A stretch of 64,000 bases of DNA from Tetrahymena elliotti 4EA (GCA_000231825.2 JH720298.1:1518814-1582813), one strand, 5' to 3'; shown: positions 25,001-38,485, numbered from the stretch's first letter. Program-made: numbers and translations. The notes: generated from the sequence alone by a model not told the origin.

Positions 25001-27826
25001 AGCTAGAAATACCTTTAGCCTGATTAATGTATCCATTGTTTTAATCTAAATTTAAGTACTATCCACTTTGGTCTAAATTATTAATTATTGCATTTAAACT
25101 TTCATCACCAGTAATCAAACGAACAGTTTGGTCTTCTAAATCATCTTAGTTCTACTTGGAGCTTCTCAGCATCATGTTATTTTAGTTGGTGTTGTTGTTA
25201 TTGTTATTGATATTAGGAGATGAAACTCTCTATTACTAATTAAACATCTTGAAAAAATTATTATTTGTAGTATTGTTTGAGTTTGGTGCAGAGAGTTTGT
25301 TTAATAAATTTGCATTATTGTTAACATTTGGTCTCTTTTAAACTGTTTACTAAAGCTACTATTATTATTGTATCTTTTAGTTAGGGGTCGAATTGCAAAG
25401 ATTATTAAAATTTTGTTATTGAGCATTTTTTAAGTTAAGTTGTTCTTCTAATCCTTTTAAATTTAATTAATCATTTATTTAATTGAATGCATCCTAAGGA
25501 AGATATTGAGGAGTGAATCTACGATCTAAGTTAATATTTCCTTGTTATTTAGATTACATACTTTGTTTACTCTAATTATTTTAATTAAATTATTGTTGTT
25601 ATTGTTAGAGTTAACTTTGGAGAATAGGAACTGATTATCTTTGCTATTCCAATTAAGGACCTAGGCCAGAATTTTATTAACCAACCTTTTAAAGGATGCT
25701 ATTCATTTATTGCTAAATTGGTGATACCGCTTGCTGTTTGTTGTTGCTGCTTGAACCAAGGTTATTAGACAATTGAGTTCTATTGAAGAGATCCTAAATC
25801 TAATTTGTATTAGGATTGATTCCATTGGGAGTAACTGATCTCTTAGAATTTGTATTATTCAAAGCACTATTTAAATTTTATGTGCTAAGCATAGAATTTA
25901 TTGGGTTATTTGACTAAGAATGAATATTAAATTAATTGTCTTGCTATTAAAAATTCTTTTATTTTCCAAGATAGCTTGAAGAAGAAGGATTATTGTTGTT
26001 GCTATTTACATTGTGAAGTTAATTTGTATTAATATTTTAAGTGAGAAGTTTCTAATTTGTTTAGGCCAAAGAGGAATGTTTAAATAGATTTTGATTGGCC
26101 ACAGACTAAGAATTAGTTTATGCATTATTAAATGCTACTGTCGTTGTTGTTCCTGTTGCGATTTATGCAAAATTAGCATTTGGATTTTTAGATAATTGTT
26201 TTAGTTTGTTGAGAATTTCCTAATTAGTTGCATTAATATTATTGCCATTCTTTTTTTCTGTTTTTTAAAATTTATTTTAAACGAATTTTGGTTTAATCTC
26301 TAGATATTTTTGAAAAATACTTTTTATATCTTCACCCTGTTTATCAAAGTTGTTGTTGTAGTTGTTGTTCATATTTGTGGTGACACGAGTTCTTTCTAGA
26401 GAGCTTTCTAAGCTTCTATCAATCTTTTAATTATCAAATAAAAAATATAAGTAAAATTGGCTAAATATAAATAAAAATCCCCTCATTCATCTAAAAATAC
26501 TTAATTTGATCAAATAAATTTCATTCAAAATGTTTACTAAAAAATTAATTCAAAAACAAAAAATTGAAAAAGAAAATATCACCAGCCTTTATTTTTGATT
26601 TATTCTAACATTTATTTTCTTTTGAAAAAAAGATTAATTTTAGTTTTTCTTAACCTTTTTTCTAAGAAAAGTAAGTTGAGAATTTAATTTAATATGATTT
26701 GAATTAAGGAAGATGGCTTGCTTTCTTTTGATCAAAAAGCTAATTAATATCTGCTAATAATTTCGATTCAGCCTATTCAATGATTTAAATTAAAATATTA
26801 TCAGCAATAAAATCATTAAAATGTAATGACTTTCTCAATAAATTTGAATTTCAATAGAATTTGATTTGGTTTTTTGATGTACATTTTTGAATTTGCTTGT
26901 TTTGTTTGATAATTTTTAACATGGATTATTTATTATTAAGTTCGAATAATAAATAATTCAAATCAGTTTGAATAGAGCTTAATTATTGGCCTTATTTATT
27001 TCTTAATTTATTTTTTGTTTGTTTGCTTCTTTTTTTTGGCTGTGTATTTATTTACTAACAGTTTCTCTATTCATAAAAAATTAACAAACTCAGTTTCAAC
27101 TATATTTTTGATGAGGATTTTATTGGGTTTGCTGCAGTTTATAGTATATTAGAATTACGTTGATGTTTTCACTAGATTTATTAGGTGTCATGTTGGTGGT
27201 GCTACGAGAATACAAGTTAAAATTTTGATGTGTGATTGGATTGTTGCTTTGGTAATTATAAGACTAATTCGTTGCTGATGGAATTTCTTCTTAAAATACA
27301 GTTCTGTAACCAGTTTATTTCATATTCTACCCTACAAAATACCCGCTATTTGCACTCTAGTTAGTCCCATTTGCATAAGTTTAATTTAATTAATTTGGCA
27401 TTATGTTTTGATAATTATCGCTTCTTGGTGAAAGGAAATTGCCTAAACCAATTTTACCCTATTCTTAAATCCCTGCTCGCTCTAAAGATTATAAAAGAAG
27501 AAATAAATACAAATTTAATCCAAAATTATTTTTCATTTCTAACAAATTCAAGCTTGCTTCCTTCCTTCCTTCTTTATTAATTTTAATGTTTGGATTTGTT
27601 TCTGATTTGCTTAGTAATTTGTTAGAAATAAATGCCTTTATTGTGAATGAAAAAAACCTCTACTTGGAGTGACAGAGTTGTATGTAAGAGAAGCATTCCC
27701 CTTTGGATTAGAATAAGGAGCCGTTCTTTCAGTTAAACAGGGCTTTGCAGGATTATAGCCCAAATAATGTTTATTCTCTGATGGATTTATAAATTTTTTT
27801 TACGTGCTTTAGAGGTAACTACTCAT
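22013..27826 (-). CDS. Giant Q/N-rich prion-like protein with C-terminal coiled coil, unrecognised
   Basis: Six exons: 27658-27826, 27159-27481, 22923-26423 (1167 codons), 22799-22856, 22455-22761 and 22013-22295. The phases close to 1546 residues. The N-terminus is MSSYLQSTQKKF with many Pro, Asn and Ser (GLGNFLSPRSDNYQ). The giant third exon is dominated by Gln and Asn, with long polyQ written in mixed TAA, TAG, CAA and CAG, and short hydrophobic islands. The C-terminal about 350 residues become helical and charged (KIEVEKLKQILSISLQVEEC, KQLRESVRGTVSMNENLQ, IEGQIELQEENRNSHTLYED), probably coiled coil. Two points are uncertain: a 37-nt intron (22762-22798), and the last about 40 residues, which look like untranslated sequence. 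No enzyme domain. A condensate or scaffold role is only inferred from composition. Confidence 0.75.
22331..22408. repeat. Tandem repeat, three copies of 26 bp
   Basis: The unit GAATAAATCAATTAATATAA plus ACAAAT is present three times head to tail (22331, 22357, 22383). It lies inside the 159-nt intron 22296-22454 of the Q/N-rich gene and accounts for about half of that intron. Confidence 0.9.
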
Positions 27827-30798
27827 GAAATCTAACAGAATTAGTATAACTTTTAATCAATTATTTCAGAGATTTATTGCTATTTGCTCTTGTAATAATA
27901 ATAAACACCTATCTCTCTTTTCAATTCTACCTTTCTTTCTACTCTTTCAAATAAATACTTTCTATCAGAAAAATGTAATTATTATCTCCCTACTATATAT
28001 TAACTCCAAGTCCGTTTGCTAGCTAGCTTACTTAATTCTTTTTATGGGTTTATTTAATGATTTATTTGTCCCTCTTTAACTTACTTTTCTTAATTGCTTG
28101 ATAGCTTGTATTAAATTAATTAATTTATTTGATTGTTTCTTTCTTTCTTTATTTTTGCTTCTCTTTATCAATCTTTGTATGTAAATATGAATGAATTTAT
28201 ATGCGTTTGTTCTTATTATTTTGATTTATTTGTTTATTGATTTTAAATAATTTCTTTAAAATTTTTCCTTCCAAATTCTTTTATGTATGTCCTTTTTTTG
28301 ATGAACTGCTTTTGAAATGTTACTTAATTTATATATAATTTTTTATTATTAGTTGATTAAAATCCTTTACTATTAATCATCTACATTTACACTCTTTCAT
28401 TCATTTCTTTCTTACCTTTAATTTTAATTGTTTTTCATTTCTTTTTCATATTTTTGCATCTCTGTCTAACTCCATCAATTAATAATTCAGTGTGTAAATA
28501 AATCGATTAATTAAACCACTGAATGCCTGGTTTTTAACAATAGTAATTTCACTAAAAATACAGTATTTGATGGAGTTAACAGAAAGCGATTGATAATTTT
28601 GAAAGATGAAATAAATAAAAAGCAGAAATTTTTTAGTATATGTGATAGAGTTTTGACATGAATGATTACAAGTAATATAATTTCTATTGCATTTATCTTC
28701 TATTTATCTAATTTAATTTAAAAAAGTAGCTCTTTTTCTTTCATAATATTATAAACTCAATATAAAAATTAGTCTATAACTTAAATAATATTTCCCTTTA
28801 TTAAAAGCATAAAGTTACTATTCAAGCAATACAAAACTTTTTTGTATTTATCAATCTATTTGTTTAACATAGAAAAATTTAATGAATTGGGGGATAAAAA
28901 GGATAGTTTTTGAGTGAAAATACTTTAGCTAAAAGCTAAAAACTAATTCAAAATAAATTTTTGAAGTTTAGAAGAATTTTAATTTACTGAAAGAAAAATT
29001 ATTTAGATTCTAAGTAAAATTTTTCAGTAAAAAAATTTATTGATTGACTATTTTTGAAGTATTTTTATATATAAGAATTTGTGAATCTATCTTCTTACTT
29101 AGATTTATTTTATTTTTTGAAAAATCAGAATTTATGTAAGCTACGAATTAAAATACTTATCAACCCAAGGCTGAAAGAATAAAAATAATTATCAAATCAT
29201 TCATGAAGCTACAAATAAAGTAAAAATATCTGCAAATAAATTTTTGGTAAATTAACTACTTTTGAAACAAGCTATTTACATATTAGTTGATAAAAAATAT
29301 ATTTATTTAATATATTCTAATATTGTTTGCTTTAGCCTAAAATAGCAATAAGTATGTTAATGAATTAAAATGCTCCAAACTAATTAAAAATATTTATTGA
29401 CATCTGAAATCAGTTTTTTAAATCTTATTTATTGAAGAACAAAAAATATACAAATCTAAACAATTTGGAAAATCATATTAAAAAATATTTATACATAAAA
29501 AGAGCAAAACTAAATATTAGATTTACTATAAAAATAGTAGAAATTATTTGGAATATATCTAAAATTAAAAAGTAAATAATAGGAACATCAATTAATTTCA
29601 TATGTGTATTTATTATTTTTTGTAAAAATAAAATAATATTTTCCTTTTTTTGTGAATTAAAAAAATTTTTTTAAATGAGTTAATAAAAGAATCTTTTTTT
29701 AACAATTTTTGTTGAAATTTGATTAATTCATTTTTAAAATTTTCTGAAATAAAAAATAATTTGTATGAATGATCTAATGAATGGAGATTATTGATAAATG
29801 TAAAATAATATTTTATCAATTTTGTTTTTGAAGTTTTGTCTCAAACAAACTTAAATAAGAAGTTAGACAACAAATTAAAACTAACTTCATTATTTATATT
29901 AAATCACTATTTATTTAGTGCTTTGTTATCTTATCCAAAAATCTTCTTAAAAAATATTGATAAAAGTTATTAAGCTAGATATTTTGCTTCTTTATTTTTT
30001 AGCAATTTAAAATTAGTAAAATATAAAAGAGAATTAATCTTAATTTTGAATTTCGGATATCTGATTCTTTCAAATTAATTTTTTTTTCAATGAGTGAGTG
30101 GGTGGGTATCATGAAAATATATTTTAAATAATTTTTTTTGAGTTTTGTGAGATATTAAGATTATCTACTTTATCTAGTAAGTAAGAATGATTATTTCATA
30201 ATATTATTTAATCTTTAGTTTCATTTATTTTTATAATTTTAAGCAACCATCATAATTTGTTTAAGAGTACATACATTTTTACTACTCATATTATGTGTAA
30301 AAACGTTTCTGCTTGCTTCTCTTTCATATTAAATTTTAGTAAAAGAAGCTAAATAAACCTTGGTAAAAAGAAATTTTTTAACCCAAATTAAATATTAGAT
30401 AAGATTATGTATTTTATCAAATATTTAGATTTTCTTTTCTTTTTGATTGTTTTAGAGTTGTTTAGGCTGTCTTAGATATACCTTTTGATCTTTTTTAAAA
30501 ATATTTTAAGAATTAAATTATCTTTTTTTCTACACTTCAACATTTTGTTAGATGAATAAAGAAAGAAAAGTAGTAAGATTGGTTATTAGCTTAATTGGAG
30601 AGGTCGGATGTTAAACAGAATTCTTAATTTTTGGATTTTTTTTAATTTTCTTTGCTTCTTTATTCTTTTGTTTGTTTGTTTGGTGGCTGATTAAAATATA
30701 ACTTTTGATCTGATAAAAAATATAATTGATTTATATCGTTAAAAGTATATAATTGAACAAAAAAAGATAGCAAAAAAAAGTAAAAGTTAACTAAAGAA
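27827..30798. other. Intergenic region upstream of the Q/N-rich and DRC12-like genes
   Basis: Divergent spacer between starts at 27826 (-) and 30799 (+). Apart from the inverted-repeat structure at 28461-28583, only AT-rich sequence is seen, including A/T runs around 29600-29820 whose open frames are Lys/Phe/Ile junk. Confidence 0.5.
28461..28583. other. Inverted-repeat structure, three-way-junction fold; candidate ncRNA or small element
   Basis: TCTGTCTAACTCCATCAA (28461-28478) is complementary to TTGATGGAGTTAACAGA (28567-28583) with a single bulged base, giving a 17-bp outer stem. Inside are two more pairings: ATTCAGTG (28485-28492) with CACTGAAT (28517-28524), and TTTTTA with TAAAAA around 28531-28559. 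The whole would fold as a three-way junction of about 123 nt. It lies in a non-coding spacer. A structured RNA, a cruciform or a short MITE-like element are all possible. I could not match a known RNA family, and the strand is unknown. Confidence 0.4.
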
Positions 30799-32152
30799 AT
30801 GTCAAAGAAGCCAAAGAGTAAACAAGCATTAAAATATAAAATAGATTTCAATAAATTAAATCAAGTCTATCAATCCTTACAAATGATTAATCCGCTTTTT
30901 TTATTTTGTAGAAAATAATAAGGATGGTGATGATTTAGGTCCAGAAAAGGAATAGGTTTTGCGTACTAAAGTTGAGTCACTCATCTAAAGATTAGGTAAA
31001 TAAATATAAAGATTAGCTTAAATACTTCAATAAACATACACAATATAATTTGTTTGAAAGATGTATAAATTATTTTATTTATCAAACAAAGGCCATGAAT
31101 AAGAAAGAGCTGATAGAGCCAAAGCTGCAGAAAACGAATTAAGAGCCAGATTGTTTGATTTAGATAAAGATTTCAAAAATGAAAAAGACAGATTATTTTC
31201 AATCACGTAAATAATTTAAGCAAATAGAAAGCATTTATTTACAGAAAACATTTTAACATATTTTATTTTAATATTAATTCTTAAGATTTCTTTAAAGAAA
31301 TGCTCTATTTAAACATAATTTGACATATTTTTTAGAACATGGAATGATTAATTTTGTTTTAATTAAATTACATACAGATCAGACATGACAAGACAATATA
31401 AATAAATGCAAGATGAACTTTTGAATCAAGTTAATGATCTTAACAAAACAGTCATTGAAAAGGATGAAGAAATTAGTAAAAATTAAATTCATTTTATGCA
31501 TTATTTATTATTTCTAATTCAAAGTATATACAAATAAGAAGAAAGAGTTATTAATAAATGCAACAAATCTTAAAAAAATATAAAATTTAAAATTCTTAGA
31601 CGATTTTTTAATTTTCATATTTTTAAAACAGAAAAAAAAGATTAACAAATTTAAGACATGACTAAAGATTATGAATACAAGCTCAAGAAAAAAGATGATG
31701 AAATTTAAGATTTGAAGAGAAAGATAGAAGAAATGTCTGCAGAATTCGCCAAGATGCTTAAGGTAATTTCATTAAAGGCATATAAATATACAAACTATTC
31801 CTTTTTGAGCCAAGCAAAAAAACCACAAAATAAGCAAACAAATAAAGCAAGAGAAAATATTACAAAAATAACTCACAAAAAAATTAGCAATAAAACAAAG
31901 AAAATTTGTATGAATAATTTTGAAGCAAAAATAATTTTTAAATAATATTTTGAATGAGCATGAAAGAAATTATTTTAATTTTTGAATTTATTTCAGAATA
32001 ATTTGATAATAAATAAATAAATAATAACTTTAAAATAAAAGGATACTCTTGACAAGATGCAAGAAAGAATTGAAATGGTTCAATGGGATTCAGATACTGA
32101 TCCTCAAATGATGAAAAGATTAAAAGATATGACTGGATTATCAAACAATTGA
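30799..32152 (+). CDS. Coiled-coil protein resembling dynein regulatory complex subunit 12 (DRC12/CCDC153)
   Basis: Six exons (30799-30817, 30912-30995, 31092-31206, 31378-31475, 31632-31762, 32042-32152) close in phase to 185 residues. The first exon is only 19 nt (MSKKPK plus one base). The protein is almost entirely coiled coil: LRTKVESLIQRL, then ERADRAKAAENELRARL, SDMTRQYKQMQDELLNQVND and a C-terminal block EFAKMLKDTLDKMQERIE. The RAKA-E-LR-RL and MTRQ-QMQDEL pattern and the small size match CCDC153/DRC12, a subunit of the nexin-dynein regulatory complex that links outer doublets in cilia. No membrane segment or enzyme motif. The assignment rests on remembered family pattern, so another small axonemal coiled-coil protein is possible. 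Confidence 0.75.
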
Positions 32153-35100
32153 GAAGATTTTAATAGAAATAAAACATTTTAGAATTTAATTTGAATATTA
32201 ACATACACACAAATATACTTATCAACTCATAAACAAATAAACAAAAAATAAAGATTTTTGATAAAAAAAATTGATTAATTAAAAAAGAGAATACAAAAAT
32301 TAACTAACTGGGACAGACTTTCTTTAGAAATTAAAAATTGCCAAAAATTAATTAGAAAAAAAATAATTAAGTAAATAAAACCTACCCACTAATAAATATA
32401 TCAGCCAATCATACTAACTAATAAGAAAGTAAGCGATATAGCAAGGAAGATGTTAAAGAAATTTATACGCATTCAGATAAATTCGTTAATTGTATGTAAT
32501 ATTTATTTTTATGCTCTAAAAAAATACTAATTCATTAATCTTCTTCTTAATTCTTTTTATAAAATTTATTTTATTTATTTCATTTTGTGTTCAAGCAAAA
32601 AAGAAAGTGATTTAGTAAAACAAAATATTAAGAAAATATCAATATTTATTTATTTAATTAATGAGTGATTTTCATGTAAAATTAAATTACTTGAATTAAA
32701 TAAAATTCTTGGTTTCTTTGATAAATCAAATTTCGATTAATTTTGTTAGAAGCTATTTAGATTTGATACATAAAGAAATTCAAATCAATAAGAAATTAAC
32801 AAACAAAATATAAGTAAAAAAGTTAATAAGATAAAAAAGTAATTAGATAGATTGATTGATTGATCAAAATAGGGGTATGTATATTAAATAAAGAAAAGAT
32901 TAATTAATTTGACTTGAATTAATTTATTTAAGGGCTATTTATTTATTTCTCTCAGATATCAATAGAAAGAATTTAGATTCTATACGGAAACAATGAAATT
33001 AAATTAATTCCAAATTACATTTCTGAATGAATAAGCATATTTACAGAATGTATGTAAAGACTCTACATTCATTATTTCAACAGAAAAATTGCTATTAATT
33101 TAGTCTATCTCTCTTTCTCTTACATTATAAATTCATTTTAATACTATCATTCAAATCCCATTTTAAATAAACGTTTTTATTAATCTTAACTGTAGTAACG
33201 TCTCATTCGATTTTTTAATTTTTTTTCTTAAATTTTAAAATAACGCTATTTATTAAAAATAACTTCTATTTCTTTACCTACTTATTAAATTTTTTTTAAT
33301 CTTTTGGAATACCTTCAATTTGCTTAAATTACACTAAACCATGCAAAAAAATTTAACAACAAAATTAAAAATTAGGGGAAATTGCTAATTCAGATAAGGA
33401 TTGAGCTGATAAGCCATGTTGCGCAGTAAATTCTTGAATATAGAACATATTTTTTTTGGAGAAATTTGAAAAGAATAAAGATCATTATAATAGTCATAAT
33501 GTGAAGATCGATTAAGAATTTTTGTTACTTAGATAAGAGATGACATTCAAGTGAAGGTTAATATTTTGGTAATAAATTCAGTTAAAAATAACAAAAGACT
33601 TGAATTGACATAAAATACATTTTATGTGTTTGAAAAAACGGAATTAAAATCGGATGCGATGGATATTGAGTGAAAAAGGTGGATTGAAAGTAGAAAATGC
33701 AGTAGCACTTACTTCTTTGAAAAAAGGTTATTATATGCCAAAATTTCTGAACAATAATTATTAGATGTTTATATTAGAGCAAAGAAGATTTTAATTACTT
33801 TTGAAAAATTAGGTGTGAGAATTCAAGAAATATCGATTTAAAATAGCAAGTAAATATATAAAATTGAATGAAAAAGATCTATCTACTGATTGAACCTTAA
33901 AAACTAATTATTATTTATTTATAGATTGTTAAAATAAGTAATGCTTTTTTTCTTATTATTATTTGTTTGTTTAGCCTTAATTTTTTTGTTTTGTTTGTTT
34001 GTTTGTTTGCCCTAATTTTGTTTCTGATTTAATTAAAGCAAAAATAGTTTCTTGGTTTTTAATCAATTAATTGATATATTTATCTAACCTTATTACTTGT
34101 AAAATTTAATATTTAATATTTCATTCACTAAAAGTAATATGAATGCATTTCACATGATAATTGGTAAGTATTTGTTTTGCCTTATTTCATTAATTCATTC
34201 ATTTATTCATGTTTATTTAGTAAAAAAATAAATTAATTAATTGTTTTCAGCTAATTCACTGCTTATTAATTTGTTTGCTTGATAGATAGATTGATTGATT
34301 GAAATGTTATTAGTACTTTATTTATCATTTCTATAATATTGAAATTACTTTTATTTATTAAATAGTAGTTTGCGAGCATAATTGCTTTTGCTCTTTCTTG
34401 TCAAGGTAGTACCCTCCTCTTGCAGGGCCTCTTCAAGTATTAATCAATCAAATTAACAATCAATCCATCATAATCTTTCTTTATATGTTTTCCACCTTTT
34501 TATTTTTACTTTTTCATTAACTATTTTCTGTTTTTATCCATTTTAAACTTTATCATCTTATTTGTTTCATAATTGATGCTTATTTGTTTGCTTGTTTGTT
34601 TGTTTGCTTCTTTTTTTATTTGTTTCACATTTTCATTTCTTCTCTAATCTTGTTTCATTTTTTTTATTTGTTTGTTTCTTTGTTTATGATTTATCTTGGT
34701 GTTTAGGCGATTGTATCTTCAATCCATTTTTCAAACGTATGAACGAATATAAAAATCTGAACTCTCTGATCTGACTCATCATTTTTTTGTTTTTTCTTAA
34801 AATCACGTTCTACTGCTTTTTTGTTTCATGTTTGTGCTCCAATTTTTTAAAAATATCCCTTTCTTCTCTTTTTTTTAAAATTAATTTTTTCTTTGCTCAT
34901 TTTTGCTCACTATTTTTATTTTTTATTTTTTAATTTTTTCTCTCCATCTCCTTGTATTTTTTTTCTCGCTTCTTCTTTCTTTCGTTCATTTTTTCCTCTC
35001 TTTCATTTTCTTTTTTTTAAAAATAGTAATTATTTTTTTTCTTCATCCATTTTGTGAAAGCAAACAAACAAATAATTCAAGTCAAGTCAAAAGATCAATT

Positions 35101-36139
35101 CCATTAATTCGATCTTGATCATTCATTCTTTTATTGATTCATATTGATTCTAGTATATTTTTAAATTTGAGGAAAAAGCTTATTTTCATTTACTATTTGT
35201 TAATTTAAATTTTTTCTGTCTTCTTTCATATTTTAAATATTTTTTTCTTGTCTACTTCTTTCCATCCATTGTCCTAATTCCTTTAAAAAATACTTCTATC
35301 TTAATAAACTTTCAATTTTAATTTACAATTTTTCCATATTTAGCTTTTATTCAAGTCCTACTGAGAGATTTTTGTAAAATTCTATGTTTAAAAAATCTAT
35401 TCTTCAAATGAAAGTCGCATTCAGCCATTTTTACGATTCTCTGCTATTGAGCTAGTTATGTATTTAAGAAGGTATATTTTATTTGTATTTGGTATATCAG
35501 CCATAATAGATAGATAGTATTTAATTTCAAGAGAGTTAATATAATCTATACTTTCAAATTAATGAAAGAAATAGATAAAAAGGTTTAAAAATATGGCTAA
35601 GAGCAAACATACAAATGAAAAGATTAAATACAAAATGGAGTTGATAAATGAACCCATGATGAAATTTCCTTTTTGAGAATTTTTTCGAATTGAAAAATAA
35701 TTATTTTCAGTGAATGAAGAGCTAAAATGAATGAAAACTATAGCTTTATTAGATAGCATTAATCGAAAATAAATATATAGCATCTTACTCAAATCAATAA
35801 AGTTCTTAATTTTTTTCAAGATTTTCTCTTCCCTACGGGTTATTATGAAACGCACTTATTAGGCCAATAAATGAGAGTAAAAAGACAGAAAAAACTCTTA
35901 AAAAATTTCATGTAACATAAAAAAATACCCTCCTAAATTCTTAGTTTCCATTTTATCTTATAAATGTTCAGATAAAATAATTTGTTATTTTCTTCTCTTT
36001 AGTTTCTTTTGATCACTTAAATAAAAATCTTTCCTATCTAACAACGTAAAATACAGCAAGGATCGAGCAGCATTTTTGTAATAGTAGCAGTAGAATTTTT
36101 TATAAAATAAAATGAAAAAAATGAGCATGAGGCAGATCG

Positions 36140-36161
36140 CTCTCAAAATGAAATTTGAGAG
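36140..36161. other. Perfect hairpin, 8-bp stem
   Basis: CTCTCAAA and TTTGAGAG are separated by a 6-base loop, followed by a run of A. It sits in otherwise unstructured AT-rich spacer. Too small to assign a function. Confidence 0.45.
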
Positions 36162-37511
36162 TGTTGAAAAAAAAATTATTATAATTATCGAAATTCTATT
36201 ATAAAAACAAACATAAAAATTAGTATTTGCTTCTGTAAATTTAAATAGATAGATAGATATGTTTATCTGCTTTCAAAATTAATTTAGAGAAGATATTGAT
36301 TCATTGGCAGAACAGAACAAATAAATGCATTTTACAATCTATCTAATGACCTAACCCAACCGAGCAATAATTTATTAGAATCAGATAAGATTAAATCAGA
36401 ATCTTATTTTTCGAAATTTGGAATCAATGGAGCAATTCGTTCATACATAAAAATGAAATTTATCACATCGGTACAACTAATAATCAATTCAAAGAGATTC
36501 GATGCAACAAATATGAATTTAGCTTCAAATATTTTTGGAAAAAAGTGCTATGAAAATTAAAGAGAAAATATGACAATAACTTAAAAAGATGTGAAAGAGG
36601 TAATTTAATAAATTAAAATATTCAAAATTTCAAAAATTGAGGAAGTGAAGAAAATATGAAATTTAGACAGGCAGAATGAGTGAAACAGGGGGAGTTTCGT
36701 ATAATAAACAAATTATGAGAGAGAATAAAAGATTTATTTTCTACTCATGCAAGGAAAATGATTTAGAGGAAATAGACTTTTAATAATAAGCAAGCTATTT
36801 TAAAGAATTTAATTTCAATGAAATGACAAACTTCCAAGTCAAGTCTAGAAGAAATTAGTTAGAAGGGATATTGAATGATTGATTTCTTATTTAATTGATT
36901 ATGTGTATTTTTTTCTTTTATGAATGTAAAATTGTAAATATGTAGGTCTGTATGTAATAAATGTGAGCGAAATATTATTTTTTTATTTTATTGTAATGGT
37001 TGTTCACGATATTCTTAAAAATTTACTTTTTTTATTCAAAGTTAAATTTAAATGAATGGACATATAAATTTAGGAACACTGTCTATTTATTAAAAATGCG
37101 AGTTTTCATGATTAATAGATAAAAGCATCAACTATATAAATATAACTATGAGAATTCATTTCTATTTTATTATGGCTGCGCGGGTCTCAAATTTAAATTT
37201 AAAGTTGCTATTTTTTCTTACTCGAACTATTTGACAAACATGGTAGGTAGGTAGGTTAGTGGTACTTGGAGCAAACTAAAAGGGGTAGCCTATTTAGCAA
37301 GAAAACTAAAAGATTTTGTTAATAGGAATTATTATAACATCAAACAAATAGCATGAGGGGGGGCCTGTCTATTCTTGTTCAAAAACTAAACAATGCCTAT
37401 GTATTTATTTATTTTTATATCGCAGGTAATTATCAAGAATTCTTTGACTTATGAATAAACAAATAAACCTGTTAGTTTTTTGTTTGTTTGTTTAATTTAC
37501 TTTTTTATTTT

Positions 37512-37548
37512 GGGTCGGGGCGGGTAGGTTGGGTGAGTGGGGGTGGGG
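37512..37548 (+). promoter_or_regulatory. G-run cluster, potential G-quadruplex, upstream of histone H3
   Basis: Within 37 bases the plus strand has at least six runs of three or more G (GGGTCGGGGCGGGTAGGTTG and onward), meeting the usual four-run quadruplex pattern with short loops. This is striking in such an AT-rich region. It is not a telomeric GGGGTT array. The H3 start codon is about 530 bp downstream. A regulatory role is only inferred from position. Confidence 0.55.
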
Positions 37549-38074
37549 AAAAATGAAAATCAAAAGAAAAGAAAGGAGAAAGTTATTTAGTTAGTAAGTT
37601 ATTTAGATGCTTTGTTTTTTTAGCTGATTGGGATAGAAATATACTTTTTTAGTTTGTTATCGAGTAATGTCGAGTATTAAAAAACTAATAATTAGAAATC
37701 AAATGAAGGGATGGATGTGTTTTTAATATAAATATAATTTGGAAGTTGTTTAGTTGAGATGGATTGGATTGGGTGGATTTATACGAGGTGGTTGGGTTTG
37801 TTAATAAAAATATACGTACAGCTTGATTACTATGGAAACAAGAATATTAATTATCGACAGCAGTTTAAGTATATATTTTTGATTAACCTACGTAATTGGA
37901 ATAGAAATGGTGATTCCTTTGCTATAAACACTCTTTTTTTAGAAAATAAGAATATAATATTTTTCAAATCAAAACAAAATTAAATTAAAAAAAAATTTAA
38001 TCAAAAAAAAAACCTCAAAGTTTTTTGAAAAAAAGCAATTAAAAAAATAATTTTCACACAAAACAGTAACAGAA

Positions 38075-38485
<411 letters not shown>

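Larger units (their letters stand above)
32153..38074. other. Long gene-poor spacer upstream of histone H3
   Basis: About 5.9 kb with no gene I can support. Points inside: a short open frame at about 33607-33830 (weak), a GC-richer islet at about 34376-34445, a perfect 8-bp hairpin at 36140-36161, and G-rich patches from about 37230 on, culminating at 37512-37548. (GTTT)n and (GATA)n-like microsatellites are scattered. Confidence 0.5.

Noticed and set aside
29613..29819. Minus-strand Phe/Lys/Ile-rich ORF
   Set aside because: Composition is that of random AT-rich DNA.
33607..33830. Short plus-strand open frame starting MCLKKRNQNRMRW
   Set aside because: About 64 codons, no family pattern, no splice partner; open frames this long are common with a single stop codon.
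34592..35118. Plus-strand Phe/Leu-rich ORFs resembling membrane proteins
   Set aside because: They arise from T-rich, (TTTG)n-like spacer sequence, not from a conserved frame.
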